Shown here one piece after another: positions 18,956 through 27,866 of a stretch of DNA of 64,000 nucleotides; position 1 is the first letter of the stretch; the number at the start of each line of letters is the position of its first letter. The translations under genes were made by a program, and so were the position numbers. The notes under the pieces are model-generated. The model did no database searches and was not told the origin of the DNA. It saw only the letters and a program-made list of their open reading frames with translations. Source of the DNA: an uncultured Clostridia bacterium (GTDB taxonomy: Bacteria; Bacillota; Clostridia; Oscillospirales; Acutalibacteraceae); the NCBI GenBank assembly GCA_944412495.1, contig CALYBL010000035.1:62001-126000 (forward strand), written 5' to 3'.

Positions 18956-19534
18956 ATGCTGTGTTCATCATGTAGTGATAATATTGGCCTTGAGCGCATG
19001 TGTGACGAAACGCTTGTAAAAATTGCCGCTAAAGGCGATGTTTCAGCTTTCGGAGTCATTGCTTCGAGGTACCTCAAGACAGTCAAGCAGTGCGCGATGA
19101 GATATAAGAATCTCGGCCTTGAAACTGATGATTTGTCGCAGGAGGGGCTTATAGGTCTAATGTCGGCGGTAAGGACATATGACGAGACATGCGGTACCTC
19201 ATTTAAGACATATGCGCGTCTGTGCATTGACCGCGGCATGATAAGCGCGGTAAAGGCCGCACTTGCTAAGAGACGTGTCCCGTCCGCACTGCTTCGCCCT
19301 TTGAGCGGAGAGCTGCTGCCGGATGCGGACTGTGACCCTGCAGCGGAGATAATTGCAAAAGAGGATTTGGATATATTCTATGAAAACGCCGGCAAGGTTT
19401 TATCGCCGCTGGAATATAATATTATGAATGAGTACCTTGCAGGCTTGAGCTACAAGGAGATAGCCGGCAAAATGAACATGTCGGTCAAGACGGTTGATAA
19501 TGCCATGCGGCGTGTCAGACGCAAGCTCAAATAA
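18956..19534 (+). CDS. sigma-70 family sigma factor, SigH-like
   Basis: About 192 residues. Region 2 is seen in DLSQEGLIGLMSAVRTYDE and the following SFKTYARLCIDRGMISAVKAA, and region 4 in LSYKEIAGKMNMSVKTVDNA with RRVRRKLK at the end. The wording of regions 2 and 4 is closest to SigH, the transition-state and sporulation sigma factor, and the organism carries spore genes. The ATG at 18956 is preferred since it lies 34 bp after the inferred transcription start with AGGT upstream; an ATG at 18998 is an alternative. The usual SigH neighbours (rpmG, secE, nusG) are missing, so it may be a paralogue. Confidence 0.85.
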   Translation: MLCSSCSDNIGLERMCDETLVKIAAKGDVSAFGVIASRYLKTVKQCAMRYKNLGLETDDLSQEGLIGLMSAVRTYDETCGTSFKTYARLCIDRGMISAVKAALAKRRVPSALLRPLSGELLPDADCDPAAEIIAKEDLDIFYENAGKVLSPLEYNIMNEYLAGLSYKEIAGKMNMSVKTVDNAMRRVRRKLK

Positions 19535-19563
19535 AATGCGAAGGTCTTTATATAAATAAATAA

Positions 19564-19630
19564 TGCCCGCGTAGCTTAAGTCAGAGCGTTGGTTTAATCA
19601 AAGGTGTCGGTGCGATTCCGTCCAGGGCAA
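19564..19630 (+). other. tRNA-like sequence, probably decayed tRNA
   Basis: The order of elements follows a tRNA: 5' TGCCC with a matching 3' GGGCA, a D-stem GCTT/GAGC, an anticodon-arm-like TTGGTTTAATCAA, and a T-arm GTCGG-TGCGATT-CCGTC. However, the D-loop lacks the conserved GG, the anticodon loop appears two bases short, two acceptor pairs fail, and there is no CCA, although the intact tRNA-Leu in this window encodes one. It ends 28 bp before the zinc-ribbon gene. Either a pseudo-tRNA or a tRNA-like leader; not a normal tRNA. Confidence 0.5.
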
Positions 19631-19658
19631 AAATATATTTTTAGCGAGGTAAAAAATT

Positions 19659-19943
19659 ATGTACGAAGACAAGACTCTCATTTGCAAAGACTGCGGTAAC
19701 GAATTTGTATTCACCGCTGGTGAACAGGAATTTTATGCATCCAAGGGCTTTGTGAATGAGCCGCAGCGCTGCAAATCATGCCGTGATGCGCGTAAAAATC
19801 AGATGAGAGGCGAGCGTGAAATGTACGTTGCTACTTGTGCTTCATGCGGCGGAGAAGCTAAGGTGCCTTTTAAGCCACGCGAGGACCGTCCGGTCTACTG
19901 CAGCGAGTGCTTTGCCAAGATGAAGGAAGAAGCAAACGAATAA
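19659..19943 (+). CDS. zinc-ribbon domain protein
   Basis: A 94-residue protein with two zinc-binding halves. The N-terminal half is CKDCGNEFVFTAGEQEFYAS followed by CKSC; the C-terminal half has CASCGGEAKVPF and YCSECF. This is the small CxxC zinc-ribbon family widespread in Firmicutes and often described as a probable zinc-binding protein; the role is not known. SD AGCGAGG precedes the ATG. A tRNA-like sequence lies directly upstream and a strong terminator follows. Confidence 0.85.
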   Translation: MYEDKTLICKDCGNEFVFTAGEQEFYASKGFVNEPQRCKSCRDARKNQMRGEREMYVATCASCGGEAKVPFKPREDRPVYCSECFAKMKEEANE

Positions 19944-19974
19944 TTATCAGCGGCTCCCGAACAACAGCACAAAG

Positions 19975-20009
19975 AAAAAATGGGTTTTGCATTGCAAAAC
20001 CCATTTTTT
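19975..20009 (+). terminator. strong terminator after the zinc-ribbon gene
   Basis: TGGGTTTTGC (19981-19990) and GCAAAACCCA (19994-20003) form a perfect stem with an ATT loop, with six As before and six Ts after, so it can act in both directions. Confidence 0.92.
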
Positions 20010-20533
20010 GTTGTCCGCTAAATTAATAAAATCTTTATACTGAAAATAACAAAAGCCTTATAAGCGCTTTCCGAAGGAAAGCATGTTCAAACGTAAAAAT
20101 ATCGAGTGACGGAGTTGATTGGGGTTACCTGTTTATAGGTGATGTTGAGAGTGATGTGATGACAAGCTGCTGCCATTGAGCAGTCAAGCCGACAGCAGGC
20201 CATTTTAGTTACGTGCAAACCGGCAGCTTGCGGCGGCCTGTCCTGACCGCTTAAGCAATGAGTATGACTCAATAGGACATCGAAGCAGGGAAATGAAATA
20301 GGCTTTGTACGCATACTTTATTCGGAAAAGGAGATTTGTAGCAAAAACACCCAGCGGCTATCCAGACAATGCATACAATTTTGTTCGTCAGCCAAGCTTG
20401 CCACGGCGGCAGGCTTTGCTCTGCCGGGCACGGCCGGCGAGCATGACCGCACTGAGCCGCAGAGACGTTTCTGCAGCATCCATTCCGAATTGCAGCAGGC
20501 TCTGAAAATTTTTGTCAAAGCAGCGGCCAAGCC
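20010..20533. other. gene-poor spacer
   Basis: About 520 bp between convergent genes with only stop-broken frames. The GC-rich stretch 20395-20470 has short inverted repeats. No gene recognised. Confidence 0.4.
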
Positions 20534-21166
20534 TCAGTCGGTGCCGAATATCCTGTCGCCTGCATCGCCCAGCCCGGGTACGATATAAGCTTTTTCGTTA
20601 AGATGGTCATCAAGGGCGGCGCAGTATATTTTCACATCGCCGTGAGCGTCGGACAGACACTTTATACCCTCCGGCGCGGCGATAATACACATGAATTTTA
20701 TGCTTTTGGGACGATGCCTTTTTATGGTCTCGACAGCGCAGACCGCCGAGCCGCCGGTTGCCAGCATGGGGTCCAGTACCAAAACATCCCTTTCGGAGAT
20801 ATCGGGCGGAAGCTTGCAGTAGTAGCTTTCCGGCTCGAAGGTCTCCTCGCTGCGCTGCAGTCCTATAAGGCCGGTTTTGGCCGACGGAATTATGCTGAGC
20901 ACGCCGTTAAGCATGCCGAGCCCCGCCCGCAGTATCGGTACAAGCGCAAAACCTCGTCCGGCGATAATACTGCCCTTCGCCGCCGCCACGGGCGTCTCGA
21001 TTTCAGTCTCTTCAAGCGGCAGGTCACGCGTTACCTCATAGCACATAAGCGCAGATATTTCCGTCACCAGCGCGCGAAACTCCTTTGACGAGGTGCTTTT
21101 GTCCCTCAAATGTGTCAGCTTGTGCCGTATCAGCGGATGGTTGAATATAAAAGCATTGTCTGTCAT
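20534..21166 (-). CDS. upp: uracil phosphoribosyltransferase
   Basis: A 210-residue enzyme that salvages uracil to UMP with phosphoribosyl pyrophosphate. Signature stretches: [19 protein letters not shown] at the N-terminus, [21 protein letters not shown], the PRPP-binding loop [14 protein letters not shown], and the C-terminal [15 protein letters not shown] that forms the uracil site. Full length and complete. It follows rpiB by 20 bp on the same strand, so the two are probably cotranscribed. Confidence 0.97.
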   Translation of the reverse strand: MTDNAFIFNHPLIRHKLTHLRDKSTSSKEFRALVTEISALMCYEVTRDLPLEETEIETPVAAAKGSIIAGRGFALVPILRAGLGMLNGVLSIIPSAKTGLIGLQRSEETFEPESYYCKLPPDISERDVLVLDPMLATGGSAVCAVETIKRHRPKSIKFMCIIAAPEGIKCLSDAHGDVKIYCAALDDHLNEKAYIVPGLGDAGDRIFGTD

Positions 21167-21186
21167 TTTTTCTCCTTGCCATACGG

Positions 21187-21633
21187 CTATTTTACGCGGC
21201 CGTTTTCAATATCGGAAATGTAGTTTACGCGTCTTGAATGCCTGCCGCCCTCAAACTCCGTGTTTAAAAAGACGTCGACTAATTCCTTGGCCAGCTCTTC
21301 GCCTATCACGCGTCCGCCGAGGCAGAGTATGTTGGCATCGTTGTGCAGGCGCGTATATTTCGCACTGTAATGCTCCGAGCAGACGGCGGCGCGTATGCCC
21401 TTCACCTTGTTGGCCGCCATTGACATGCCTATGCCGGTGCCGCATATGAGTATGCCGTATTTGTATTCGCCGGAGGCAACGGCGTTTGCCACTTTGAGCG
21501 CAATTTCAGGATAATCCACACTCTTTTCCTCCGTTATGCCGAAGCAGGTCACGTCATACCCCTCCGACTCAAGGTGTTCGATTATGGCCTTCATAAGACC
21601 GAGGCCCGCCTTGTCACATCCAATAGCTATCAC
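21187..21633 (-). CDS. rpiB: ribose-5-phosphate isomerase B
   Basis: A 148-residue RpiB/LacAB-family sugar isomerase interconverting ribose-5-phosphate and ribulose-5-phosphate. It begins [14 protein letters not shown], has [16 protein letters not shown], the catalytic Cys region [23 protein letters not shown] and the [18 protein letters not shown] stretch. The start is GTG, with AAAGGCG upstream. Together with upp downstream it supplies and uses phosphoribosyl groups. Closely related galactose-6-phosphate isomerases are possible, but lone genes of this type next to upp are usually RpiB. Confidence 0.93.
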   Translation of the reverse strand: MIAIGCDKAGLGLMKAIIEHLESEGYDVTCFGITEEKSVDYPEIALKVANAVASGEYKYGILICGTGIGMSMAANKVKGIRAAVCSEHYSAKYTRLHNDANILCLGGRVIGEELAKELVDVFLNTEFEGGRHSRRVNYISDIENGRVK

Positions 21634-21773
21634 TGTTTACATCGCCTTTCTTTTTTATTATATATCGGCTCTTAGGCTTATTTGTCTGCAAGCCGTGTCG
21701 CATTGAATAAGATTGAATAATATTGAATAAGATAGAGACTCGCCGGTATGCTGCCGGCGTACGCTGTCCACAA

Positions 21774-22490
21774 TTATCTACGGTCACCGCCGGCGGATTT
21801 CTTCTCGAGAAGCTCCCGCTGTGCCTGCGGCAGGCGGAGGTATACTGGGTTTAGCTCCTCTGCGGTAACCGTCTGCCCGCGTCCGTAATATTCAAGCGCG
21901 AGCAGTGCCGCCGCAGCTGCGTTCTGATAGAGCAGATTGGCCGGGGCAATAACAGAGCCGCTTATCCTTTCGTGCAGCGCATCAAAGCACAGCGCCGCAC
22001 CGTCGCCGACAAAAACACAGGGACGCCCCCTCTCTGCAAGCTCCCCGCCAAGCTTCTCTATAGCTATTGCTCTGTCGTCCGTCATGCGGGTCATACGTCC
22101 GCCGCTGCAGTCAAAGAGAGCATTGTACACCTGCCCGCGCCGCGCATCCATCACAGGGCATACGATGCCGTCAAAGCAGAAAATGTTATGCGCCGTCACC
22201 TCTAAGGTCGAAAGGCCAATGCACGGTCTGTCAAAAGCAGCGGCCATGCCCTTTATTGCGGCTATGCCTATGCGTATACCTGTAAACGAGCCGGGACCGT
22301 GAGTCACGGCGAAAAGGTCAACGTCGCTTACCAAGGCGCCGGTCGTATTAAGCATGCTTTCGACCATCGGCATAAGCGTCTGGCTGTGGGTAAGCTTTAC
22401 ATTTGTACGCATGTCCGCAATTATAAGGCCGTCCTTAAGCAGCGCGCAGCTTGACGGCGCGGCAGAAGCCTCAACGGCAAGTATAAGCAT
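21774..22490 (-). CDS. tsaB: tRNA threonylcarbamoyladenosine biosynthesis protein TsaB
   Basis: A 238-residue protein of the ASKHA fold. Opening LILAVEASAAPSSCALL, then VTHGPGSFTGIRIGIAAIKG and VCPVMDARRGQVYNALF, all TsaB signatures. TsaB partners TsaD and TsaE in forming t6A at position 37 of ANN-decoding tRNAs. Its ATG overlaps the tsaE stop codon by one base, so the two are translationally coupled. TsaD is not in the window. Confidence 0.95.
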   Translation of the reverse strand: MLILAVEASAAPSSCALLKDGLIIADMRTNVKLTHSQTLMPMVESMLNTTGALVSDVDLFAVTHGPGSFTGIRIGIAAIKGMAAAFDRPCIGLSTLEVTAHNIFCFDGIVCPVMDARRGQVYNALFDCSGGRMTRMTDDRAIAIEKLGGELAERGRPCVFVGDGAALCFDALHERISGSVIAPANLLYQNAAAAALLALEYYGRGQTVTAEELNPVYLRLPQAQRELLEKKSAGGDRR

Positions 22491-22942
22491 TAAACCTCCC
22501 CCTCAACTGTGATTTTGCGGCAGCAGTCTTCACCGCAGTATTCCAGAGTTATAATTATAGCGTCATTTTCAAGATAATCCGCAATATTTTCGCTCCACTC
22601 CGTTATTATAAAGCCGCTGTTGTCGAGATAGTCGTAATAGCCGGTGGAATAGAGCGCCTCCTCGGTATTTATGCGGTACATGTCGAAGTGGTATATCGGA
22701 ACTGCGCCGCCGATGTATTCGTGCACCAGGGCGAAGGTGGGGGAGGTGACTTCTCCTTTGAATCCGACGCCCCTCGCAAAGCCCTTTACAAAGGCGGTCT
22801 TGCCTGCGCCCATGCCTCCGAACAGCGCAATGGCGCAGCTTTGCCCGTCGGCTCTCACACAGCGCGGGCCGTCGATAAGCTTTTTTGCAAGCTCTGCCGC
22901 GAAATTTTCCGTCTCAGCGGCCGAGTGAGATATAAATTCCAT
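22490..22942 (-). CDS. tsaE: tRNA threonylcarbamoyladenosine biosynthesis ATPase TsaE
   Basis: A 150-residue P-loop ATPase. Walker A is FGGMGAGKTAFVKG, followed by VTSPTFALVHEY and the IYHFDMYRI segment, all typical of TsaE. It drives turnover of the TsaBD complex in t6A synthesis. First gene of a tsaE-tsaB pair, overlapping tsaB by one base. Confidence 0.95.
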   Translation of the reverse strand: MEFISHSAAETENFAAELAKKLIDGPRCVRADGQSCAIALFGGMGAGKTAFVKGFARGVGFKGEVTSPTFALVHEYIGGAVPIYHFDMYRINTEEALYSTGYYDYLDNSGFIITEWSENIADYLENDAIIITLEYCGEDCCRKITVEGEV

Positions 22943-23311
22943 ATAATCATCCCATTTATGCGTTTACAAACGCCTTATAATACAGCGTCCCAAAGCCGGA
23001 AAGCTAAAATTAGAATAAAAGCCCTACAGTGATTGCCGATATCGGTTAAAGTAAGCCTGCATGGCCGCCGTACGGCCGATAGTATGGAAAAATTACGGAG
23101 AGCCTTACAGCCATACCGCTGTGGACCCCGAATGTTTTCGTACAGTCCTGACATTTGGTAACAGGAGCAGGCCGAGGCAGGACAAATCATATAGCAGCGG
23201 ATTATGTAGCCAGTTTTACTGCCATTCGGCGTGGCCGTCAAAGCTCTCCCGCCTTCCGGTATGCGGCAAGCGTAACAGCGGCTGCCGAAAATATGCTGTG
23301 GGCGCAAAGGC
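22943..23311. other. spacer, nothing recognised
   Basis: About 370 bp between fhs and tsaE on the same strand, with no gene-like frame, terminator or promoter that stands out. Confidence 0.35.
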
Positions 23312-24982
23312 TCAAAACAGCCCGACTATCCTTCCGTCTATTACATCGATGCTTTCAGCGGCGGGAACCTTGGGAAGTCCCGGCATGTCGAGAATACTGC
23401 CCGTCATGGCGACGACAAATCCCGCGCCAGAGCGCAGATATACATCGCTCACGGTAATTTTAAAGCCGGTGGGACGACCCAGCAGCGCAGGGTTGTCGGA
23501 AAGAGAGTACTGCGTTTTTGATATGCATACCGGCAGTATACTCCCGCCGAGACGGTTTATTTCCTCAATGTCGCGTCTGGCCTTGGCGGTGAATTCCACG
23601 CCGGCGGCGCCGTATATTTCCCTTGCGACAGTGCTTATCTTATCCTCAATAGACATATCCGTGCCGTAGATAGGCGCAAAATCCGACGGCTTCTCGCACG
23701 CCCTGACAACAAGCTCGGCAAGCTCGATTCCGCCGTCGCCTCCCGCTGCAAAGACATCGGACATAGCAAAGTCAACGCCCAGGCTGCGGCAGTAATTCTT
23801 TATAAAATCAAGCTCTGCCTCCGTGTCGGTGCCGAAGCGGTTAATAGCCACAATGACAGGCAGTCCGTATTTTTTCATGTTCTCGACATGTGCGCCGAGG
23901 TTGACTATGCCGCTTTTCAGCGCAGCTATGCTTTCTGTACCCGCCTTGGCTTCGTCCTTGGACATGCCTCCGTTGTATTTGAGCGCGCGCACGGTGGCGA
24001 CTACCACCACCGCCGACGGATTAAGAGCACCGACGCGGCATTTGATGTCAAAGAACTTCTCGGCACCGAGGTCAGAGCCGAAGCCTGCTTCAGTTATGCA
24101 GTAATCGGCAAGCTTCAGGCCGAGCCGGGTAGCGCGCAGAGAGTTGCAGCCGTGAGCTATGTTCGCAAACGGCCCGCCGTGCATAATGGCAGGGGTGCCC
24201 TCCAGCGTCTGCACGAGATTCGGCTTTATCGCGTCCTTGAGCAGTGCCGTCATGGCGCCCTGCGCCTTAAGGTCGCGGGCATATACCGGACGTCCGTCAT
24301 ATGTGTAGCCCACGAGTATGCTCGCAAGCCTTTCCTTTAGGTCATCTATATCGCTGCACAGGCAGAAAACAGCCATGACCTCAGTGGCGACGGTTATCGT
24401 GAAGCTGTCCTCGCGCGGGACGCCGTTGGCCTTGCCGCCAAGCCCTATCACGATATTCCTGAGCGCGCGGTCGTTCATGTCCATGCATCTTTTTACGGAT
24501 ATGCGGCGCGGGTCGATGTTAAGAGCGTTGCCCTGCTGGATGTGGTTGTCTACCATTGCGCAGAGGAGATTGTTTGCCGAGGTTATGGCATGAAAGTCGC
24601 CGGTTAGGTGCAGGTTTATATCCTCCATCGGCACGACCTGAGAGTACCCGCCGCCGGCGGCGCCGCCCTTCAGCCCGAATACGGGACCCAGTGACGGCTC
24701 TCTCAGCGCGATGACGGCGTTTTTGCCTATCTTGGCCATGGCCTGTCCAAGCCCGACAGTTGTAGTGGTCTTGCCCTCACCGAGAGGAGTGGGGTTTACC
24801 GCAGTGACAAGTATGAGCTTGCCGTCCTTTTTCCCCTCCAGCCGTTTTTCCAGACTGTCTGACAGCTTTGCCTTGTATTTTCCGTAAAGCTCAAGCTCAT
24901 CCTCGCCTATACCAAGCTGCGAAGCAATCTCCGTAATTTTTCTGATATTGGCGCGCTGCGCAATCTCTATGTCGCTTAACAT
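23312..24982 (-). CDS. fhs: formate--tetrahydrofolate ligase
   Basis: A 556-residue enzyme that makes 10-formyltetrahydrofolate from formate, ATP and tetrahydrofolate, feeding purine synthesis, Met-tRNA formylation and, in acetogens, the Wood-Ljungdahl path. Key motifs: the ATP loop [50 protein letters not shown] and the C-terminal PRVKVPAAE-like [12 protein letters not shown]. Full length. SD AAAGGCGG lies six bases before the ATG. It is transcribed away from rodA and has no other one-carbon gene nearby. Confidence 0.97.
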   Translation of the reverse strand: MLSDIEIAQRANIRKITEIASQLGIGEDELELYGKYKAKLSDSLEKRLEGKKDGKLILVTAVNPTPLGEGKTTTTVGLGQAMAKIGKNAVIALREPSLGPVFGLKGGAAGGGYSQVVPMEDINLHLTGDFHAITSANNLLCAMVDNHIQQGNALNIDPRRISVKRCMDMNDRALRNIVIGLGGKANGVPREDSFTITVATEVMAVFCLCSDIDDLKERLASILVGYTYDGRPVYARDLKAQGAMTALLKDAIKPNLVQTLEGTPAIMHGGPFANIAHGCNSLRATRLGLKLADYCITEAGFGSDLGAEKFFDIKCRVGALNPSAVVVVATVRALKYNGGMSKDEAKAGTESIAALKSGIVNLGAHVENMKKYGLPVIVAINRFGTDTEAELDFIKNYCRSLGVDFAMSDVFAAGGDGGIELAELVVRACEKPSDFAPIYGTDMSIEDKISTVAREIYGAAGVEFTAKARRDIEEINRLGGSILPVCISKTQYSLSDNPALLGRPTGFKITVSDVYLRSGAGFVVAMTGSILDMPGLPKVPAAESIDVIDGRIVGLF

Positions 24983-25130
24983 TTGTTTCCGCCTTTCAAA
25001 TTATCTAAAATATTATTACCGTCTTAAACAGTGTCCCTTTACACGTCTCGCCAAATTGCCGGGACGCGGGCGATTTTGAATATATTATAGCATATCAAAG
25101 CGCTATAATAAAGTGTTACAAACTGTTAAC

Positions 25131-25159
25131 TTGATGTATTGTTTAAAGTGGCATATAAT
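25131..25159 (+). promoter_or_regulatory. promoter of the rodA/ftsW-type gene
   Basis: TTGATG (25131-25136), 17-bp spacer, TATAAT (25154-25159), about 70 bp before the start codon. Confidence 0.7.
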
Positions 25160-25228
25160 ATTTATGCGGCATTATAATTTTTTTGTAAAAACATAGGGCT
25201 TTATTGTCTGGAACGGAGCATTAAATAA

Positions 25229-26368
25229 ATGTCAAAAATTTTCGGGAAAATAGCAGACTATATAAGAGAGACGGATAAGCAGTTTTTTATCCTGTGTATC
25301 GCGGCGTCGCTTTACGGCAGCCTGCTTGTGCTCTCCGCTTCGCGCGCGATAGGGGAGACAAGGCAGTTTTTTGTACAGCTTCTGGGAATAGGGATAGGAG
25401 TTATAGCCGCTATAATAATATCAAATTTCGACTATAAGACCATAGGCAGGCGGTGGTATCTGATAGCGGCACTGTGTGCGGTTTTCTTTGTAGTGACGTA
25501 TTTCTTTGGCTATGCACCATCCGGAACGGACAACAAGGCATGGCTTGAGCTTCCGGGTGGCATGTCGCTGCAGCCGTCGGAGATAATAAAGGTATGCTTT
25601 ATAGTCACCTTTTCCTACCACATTTACCGCTTGGGCGACAATGTGAGCAAGCTGACCAACGTGCTGCTGCTTTGCGTGCATGGTGCGGTGCCGATACTGC
25701 TCGTACATTTCCTTCAGGGCGACGACGGAACGGCGCTGATGTTTGCCGGCATATTCCTTTTTATGATGTTTGCTGCTGGCATAAAGCTGAGATATTTTCT
25801 CATAACCGGCGGAGCCGCAATTGCGGCGTCGCCGCTGGTGTGGTTTGTAGTCTTAAACGATTATCAGCGCAACAGAATTATTTCGGTATTCAACCCGGCG
25901 GCGGATATACAGGGCATAGGCTATCAGCAGTATTACGGGAGGATATCAATAGGCTCCGGCGGACTTACCGGCTACGGCCTGTTTAACGGCCCCGGCGTGC
26001 AGAACGGAACAGTGCCTAAGGCGTATAATGACTTCATATTTACAGTAGCCGGTGAGGAACTCGGGTTTTTGGGCTGTCTTGCTATAATAGTGTTGATAAG
26101 CGCAATATGCATAAGGGCACTGAGAGTATCGTACATGGCGCGTGATAAAATGGGAAGCATGATATGTGTCGGAGTATTCGCTATGATAGCCGTGCAATCA
26201 GTTATAAATATAGGCATGTGCCTTTCGCTGCTGCCGGTAATAGGCATAACTCTGCCGTTTTTCAGCGCCGGCGGTACGTCCATGGTTGCGCTTTACCTCG
26301 GCGTCGGGCTTGTGCTGAGCGTGTACATGCACCGAAATGAGCGGGTGCTGTATTTGAAAAATGCGTAG
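25229..26368 (+). CDS. FtsW/RodA/SpoVE family peptidoglycan polymerase
   Basis: A 379-residue polytopic membrane protein with about ten hydrophobic segments. Family motifs are WLELPGGMSLQPSEIIKV, the catalytic-Asp region FLQGDDGTALMF (QxDxG pattern), GYQQYYGRISIGSGGLTGYG, the DFIFTVAGEELGF motif and the ending GITLPFFSAGGTS. SEDS proteins polymerise glycan strands from lipid II with a class B penicillin-binding protein. Which of FtsW, RodA or SpoVE it is cannot be decided; the length and lack of an adjacent division cluster favour RodA. Alone, with its own promoter and a terminator. Confidence 0.93.
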   Translation: MSKIFGKIADYIRETDKQFFILCIAASLYGSLLVLSASRAIGETRQFFVQLLGIGIGVIAAIIISNFDYKTIGRRWYLIAALCAVFFVVTYFFGYAPSGTDNKAWLELPGGMSLQPSEIIKVCFIVTFSYHIYRLGDNVSKLTNVLLLCVHGAVPILLVHFLQGDDGTALMFAGIFLFMMFAAGIKLRYFLITGGAAIAASPLVWFVVLNDYQRNRIISVFNPAADIQGIGYQQYYGRISIGSGGLTGYGLFNGPGVQNGTVPKAYNDFIFTVAGEELGFLGCLAIIVLISAICIRALRVSYMARDKMGSMICVGVFAMIAVQSVINIGMCLSLLPVIGITLPFFSAGGTSMVALYLGVGLVLSVYMHRNERVLYLKNA

Positions 26369-26408
26369 ATAGGCGCCATATCGGTGCCCGTATATTCGTG
26401 ATAACCTG

Positions 26409-26438
26409 AGGCCGTCGGCTAAGCCGGCGGCCTGTATT
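26409..26438 (+). terminator. terminator after rodA/ftsW-type gene
   Basis: AGGCCGTCGGCT (26409-26420) and AGCCGGCGGCCT (26422-26433), nearly perfect, followed by a moderately T-rich tail. Confidence 0.75.
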
Positions 26439-26565
26439 GTTCTGTAAATATATTCTGCAGCCGGCTTGCTAAAGAGGAGGTACATTATTGCTGCGTAAAT
26501 TCGCAAGCATAGAAAGCAGCATATTTTATGCTTATCGATGCTACGAAAGCAAAATAAAAAGCTGT

Positions 26566-26809
26566 GTCTAAACGCGAACACGCGTCCAGACTCAGTCTGT
26601 AAGGAGGCAACAAAAGAGATGCCTGCGAAAAGCTTTGAAATAGACTCGAACCCGCAAAAGGTTGGCAGTGAACAAATCGGCGTAAAAACGGCGCGTTTAC
26701 AAGCCGTTAGCCGATGTGAACGTGACCTTTTGCGGAAAAGGAGGAACAGTGGAGCGGGTGACTGATTTTTTATGAAATAAAAAATCGGAACGAGCGTAAC
26801 TCGTTCCGA
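26566..26809 (+). ncRNA. candidate structured RNA or folded repeat element
   Basis: Five successive stems cover this stretch: GTCT/AGAC enclosing ACGCG-AACA-CGCGT (26566-26591); AGTCT/AGACT enclosing AGGCA/TGCCT (26594-26646); CCGCAAAAGG/CCTTTTGCGG (26652-26735) enclosing ATCGGC/GCCGAT and AACGG/CCGTT; GATTTTTTAT/ATAAAAAATC (26764-26786); and TCGGAACGAG/CTCGTTCCGA (26785-26809). The CAAAAGG/CCTTTTG stem and its inner loop recur at 48038-48084. Frames across it lack an SD. The strand is uncertain since the last stem also has a T-run on the minus side. I do not recognise the RNA family. Confidence 0.5.
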
Positions 26810-26990
26810 CGTGGGAAGCGTTGACAAAAAAGATACCCGTCTGTAAAAGTAAAAATGAGAATTATGGGTTCAAAACAGATTTGTTTTCATTTTTGCGGTA
26901 TGATTTTTTCATTCTTACTTCTTGATGTCTCTTTTTCATAAAGAAGTAAACCTGGAAAAACGGTTTAAATACTAAGCTTACAGTACAGAA

Positions 26991-27047
26991 AAAGAAGTCA
27001 AATTTGGATTGTCTCATTTTTGAGTTTCAAATTTCGATCTCTATTCA
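26991..27047. repeat. 57-bp repeat with inner hairpin, copy 1
   Basis: Resembles 27810-27866 closely (short indels and a few changes). The core is an imperfect palindrome, GTCAAATTTGGA ... TTCAAATTTCGATC, around the shared loop region TGTCTCATTTTTGAG. The two copies bracket the small membrane protein gene at 27045-27599; the second copy overlaps the 3' end of the recombinase gene. Confidence 0.8.
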
Positions 27048-27599
27048 ACTTTTTATTAATTGCAGCCATTGAAACCATGGTTTTCCAAATCTTTTCCTCG
27101 CAACAATAGCAAATATGATCAGTATAAGAACCATTGTCACCATAACTGCTACTGTCAGAATGACTCTGCTTTCCACAATGGCATCAAGCTCATCTGCATT
27201 CTCGCCAGCAATAACGGCATCGTTTTCATCAAAATACAAGTTAATGTGTGTGCCGTCAGGAAGTCCCGCCGGTAACCCTATCGTTTCCGGATCGATATAG
27301 TAAAGCTCGTTTTTGACATAACGAACTTGACCGTTTTCCATCCTTCCGGTACGGGATTCTTCATAATCTCCATCATATCCCGATTTTGTGCCGGACATCA
27401 CATATCCTGTTAATACAAAAAGGACGGCAACAAACATCAGAGCGATTCCCAATGTTCCCCAGAACACTTTAAGGAACGCTTTTGCTGCCGCTTTTTCTTC
27501 TGGTGTTTTTTTCGGCTTTTTGTTCAGCCAAAAGCCAAGCCGAATAAAGCCTGCTCCCTTTGCTGCGTTAATATTTAAAGTAACATCATTGATATCCAT
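27045..27599 (-). CDS. two-helix membrane protein of unknown function
   Basis: A 184-residue protein not recognised as a known family. Residues 1-40 are cytoplasmic and basic (LNKKPKKTPEEKAAAKAF); a first membrane helix lies near 45-68 and a second near 145-168. Between them is an acidic, probably outward-facing loop with GYDGDYEESRTGRMENGQVR and INLYFDENDAVIAGENADEL. An AAGGAG SD lies eight bases before the ATG, so it is likely translated. It is the last gene of the minus-strand run in the mobile element, after the recombinase, and is bracketed by 57-bp repeats. A sensor, stress or immunity protein is possible, but this is speculation. Confidence 0.7.
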   Translation of the reverse strand: MDINDVTLNINAAKGAGFIRLGFWLNKKPKKTPEEKAAAKAFLKVFWGTLGIALMFVAVLFVLTGYVMSGTKSGYDGDYEESRTGRMENGQVRYVKNELYYIDPETIGLPAGLPDGTHINLYFDENDAVIAGENADELDAIVESRVILTVAVMVTMVLILIIFAIVARKRFGKPWFQWLQLIKS

Positions 27600-27613
27600 A
27601 TTACTTTCTCCTT

Positions 27614-27685
27614 ATATAAGCAGTAATCTTTCATGATCCGGCATATATGATATAAGCAGTAATCTTTCATGATCCGGCATATATG
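27614..27685. repeat. perfect 36-bp tandem duplication
   Basis: Two identical 36-bp units (27614-27649 and 27650-27685), each starting ATATAAGCAGTAATC and ending CCGGCATATATG. It sits directly upstream of the membrane protein gene and includes the bases next to its SD, so it is part of its leader or promoter area. Confidence 0.95.
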
Positions 27686-27809
27686 CCTTTGGAGACGGAG
27701 ACTATACCGAGGGCAGCCGCAATCTCCTTTTTCAAGATTTTTCAGCAAAGATCCCGTTTTTATAAAAAAATAAACCTTGATACATGGCCTAAATATAGGG
27801 CTTATCGCA

Positions 27810-27866
27810 TAAAAAGAAGTCGAATTTTGGATGTCTCATTTTTGAGTTCCAAATTTCGACCTCTGT
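27810..27866. repeat. 57-bp repeat with inner hairpin, copy 2
   Basis: Partner of 26991-27047. The palindrome is better preserved here: GTCGAATTTTGGA and TCCAAATTTCGAC around an 18-nt loop. It overlaps the stop codon and last nine or so codons of the serine recombinase gene, and could work as its terminator or mark the left end of the mobile element. Confidence 0.75.

Noticed and set aside
24983..25228. Possible tetrahydrofolate riboswitch ahead of fhs
   Set aside because: I could not find the conserved core; the region is AT-rich and mainly holds the divergent rodA promoter.
26538..26765. 75-codon plus-strand frame
   Set aside because: Covers the folded element, no SD and composition driven by the stems.
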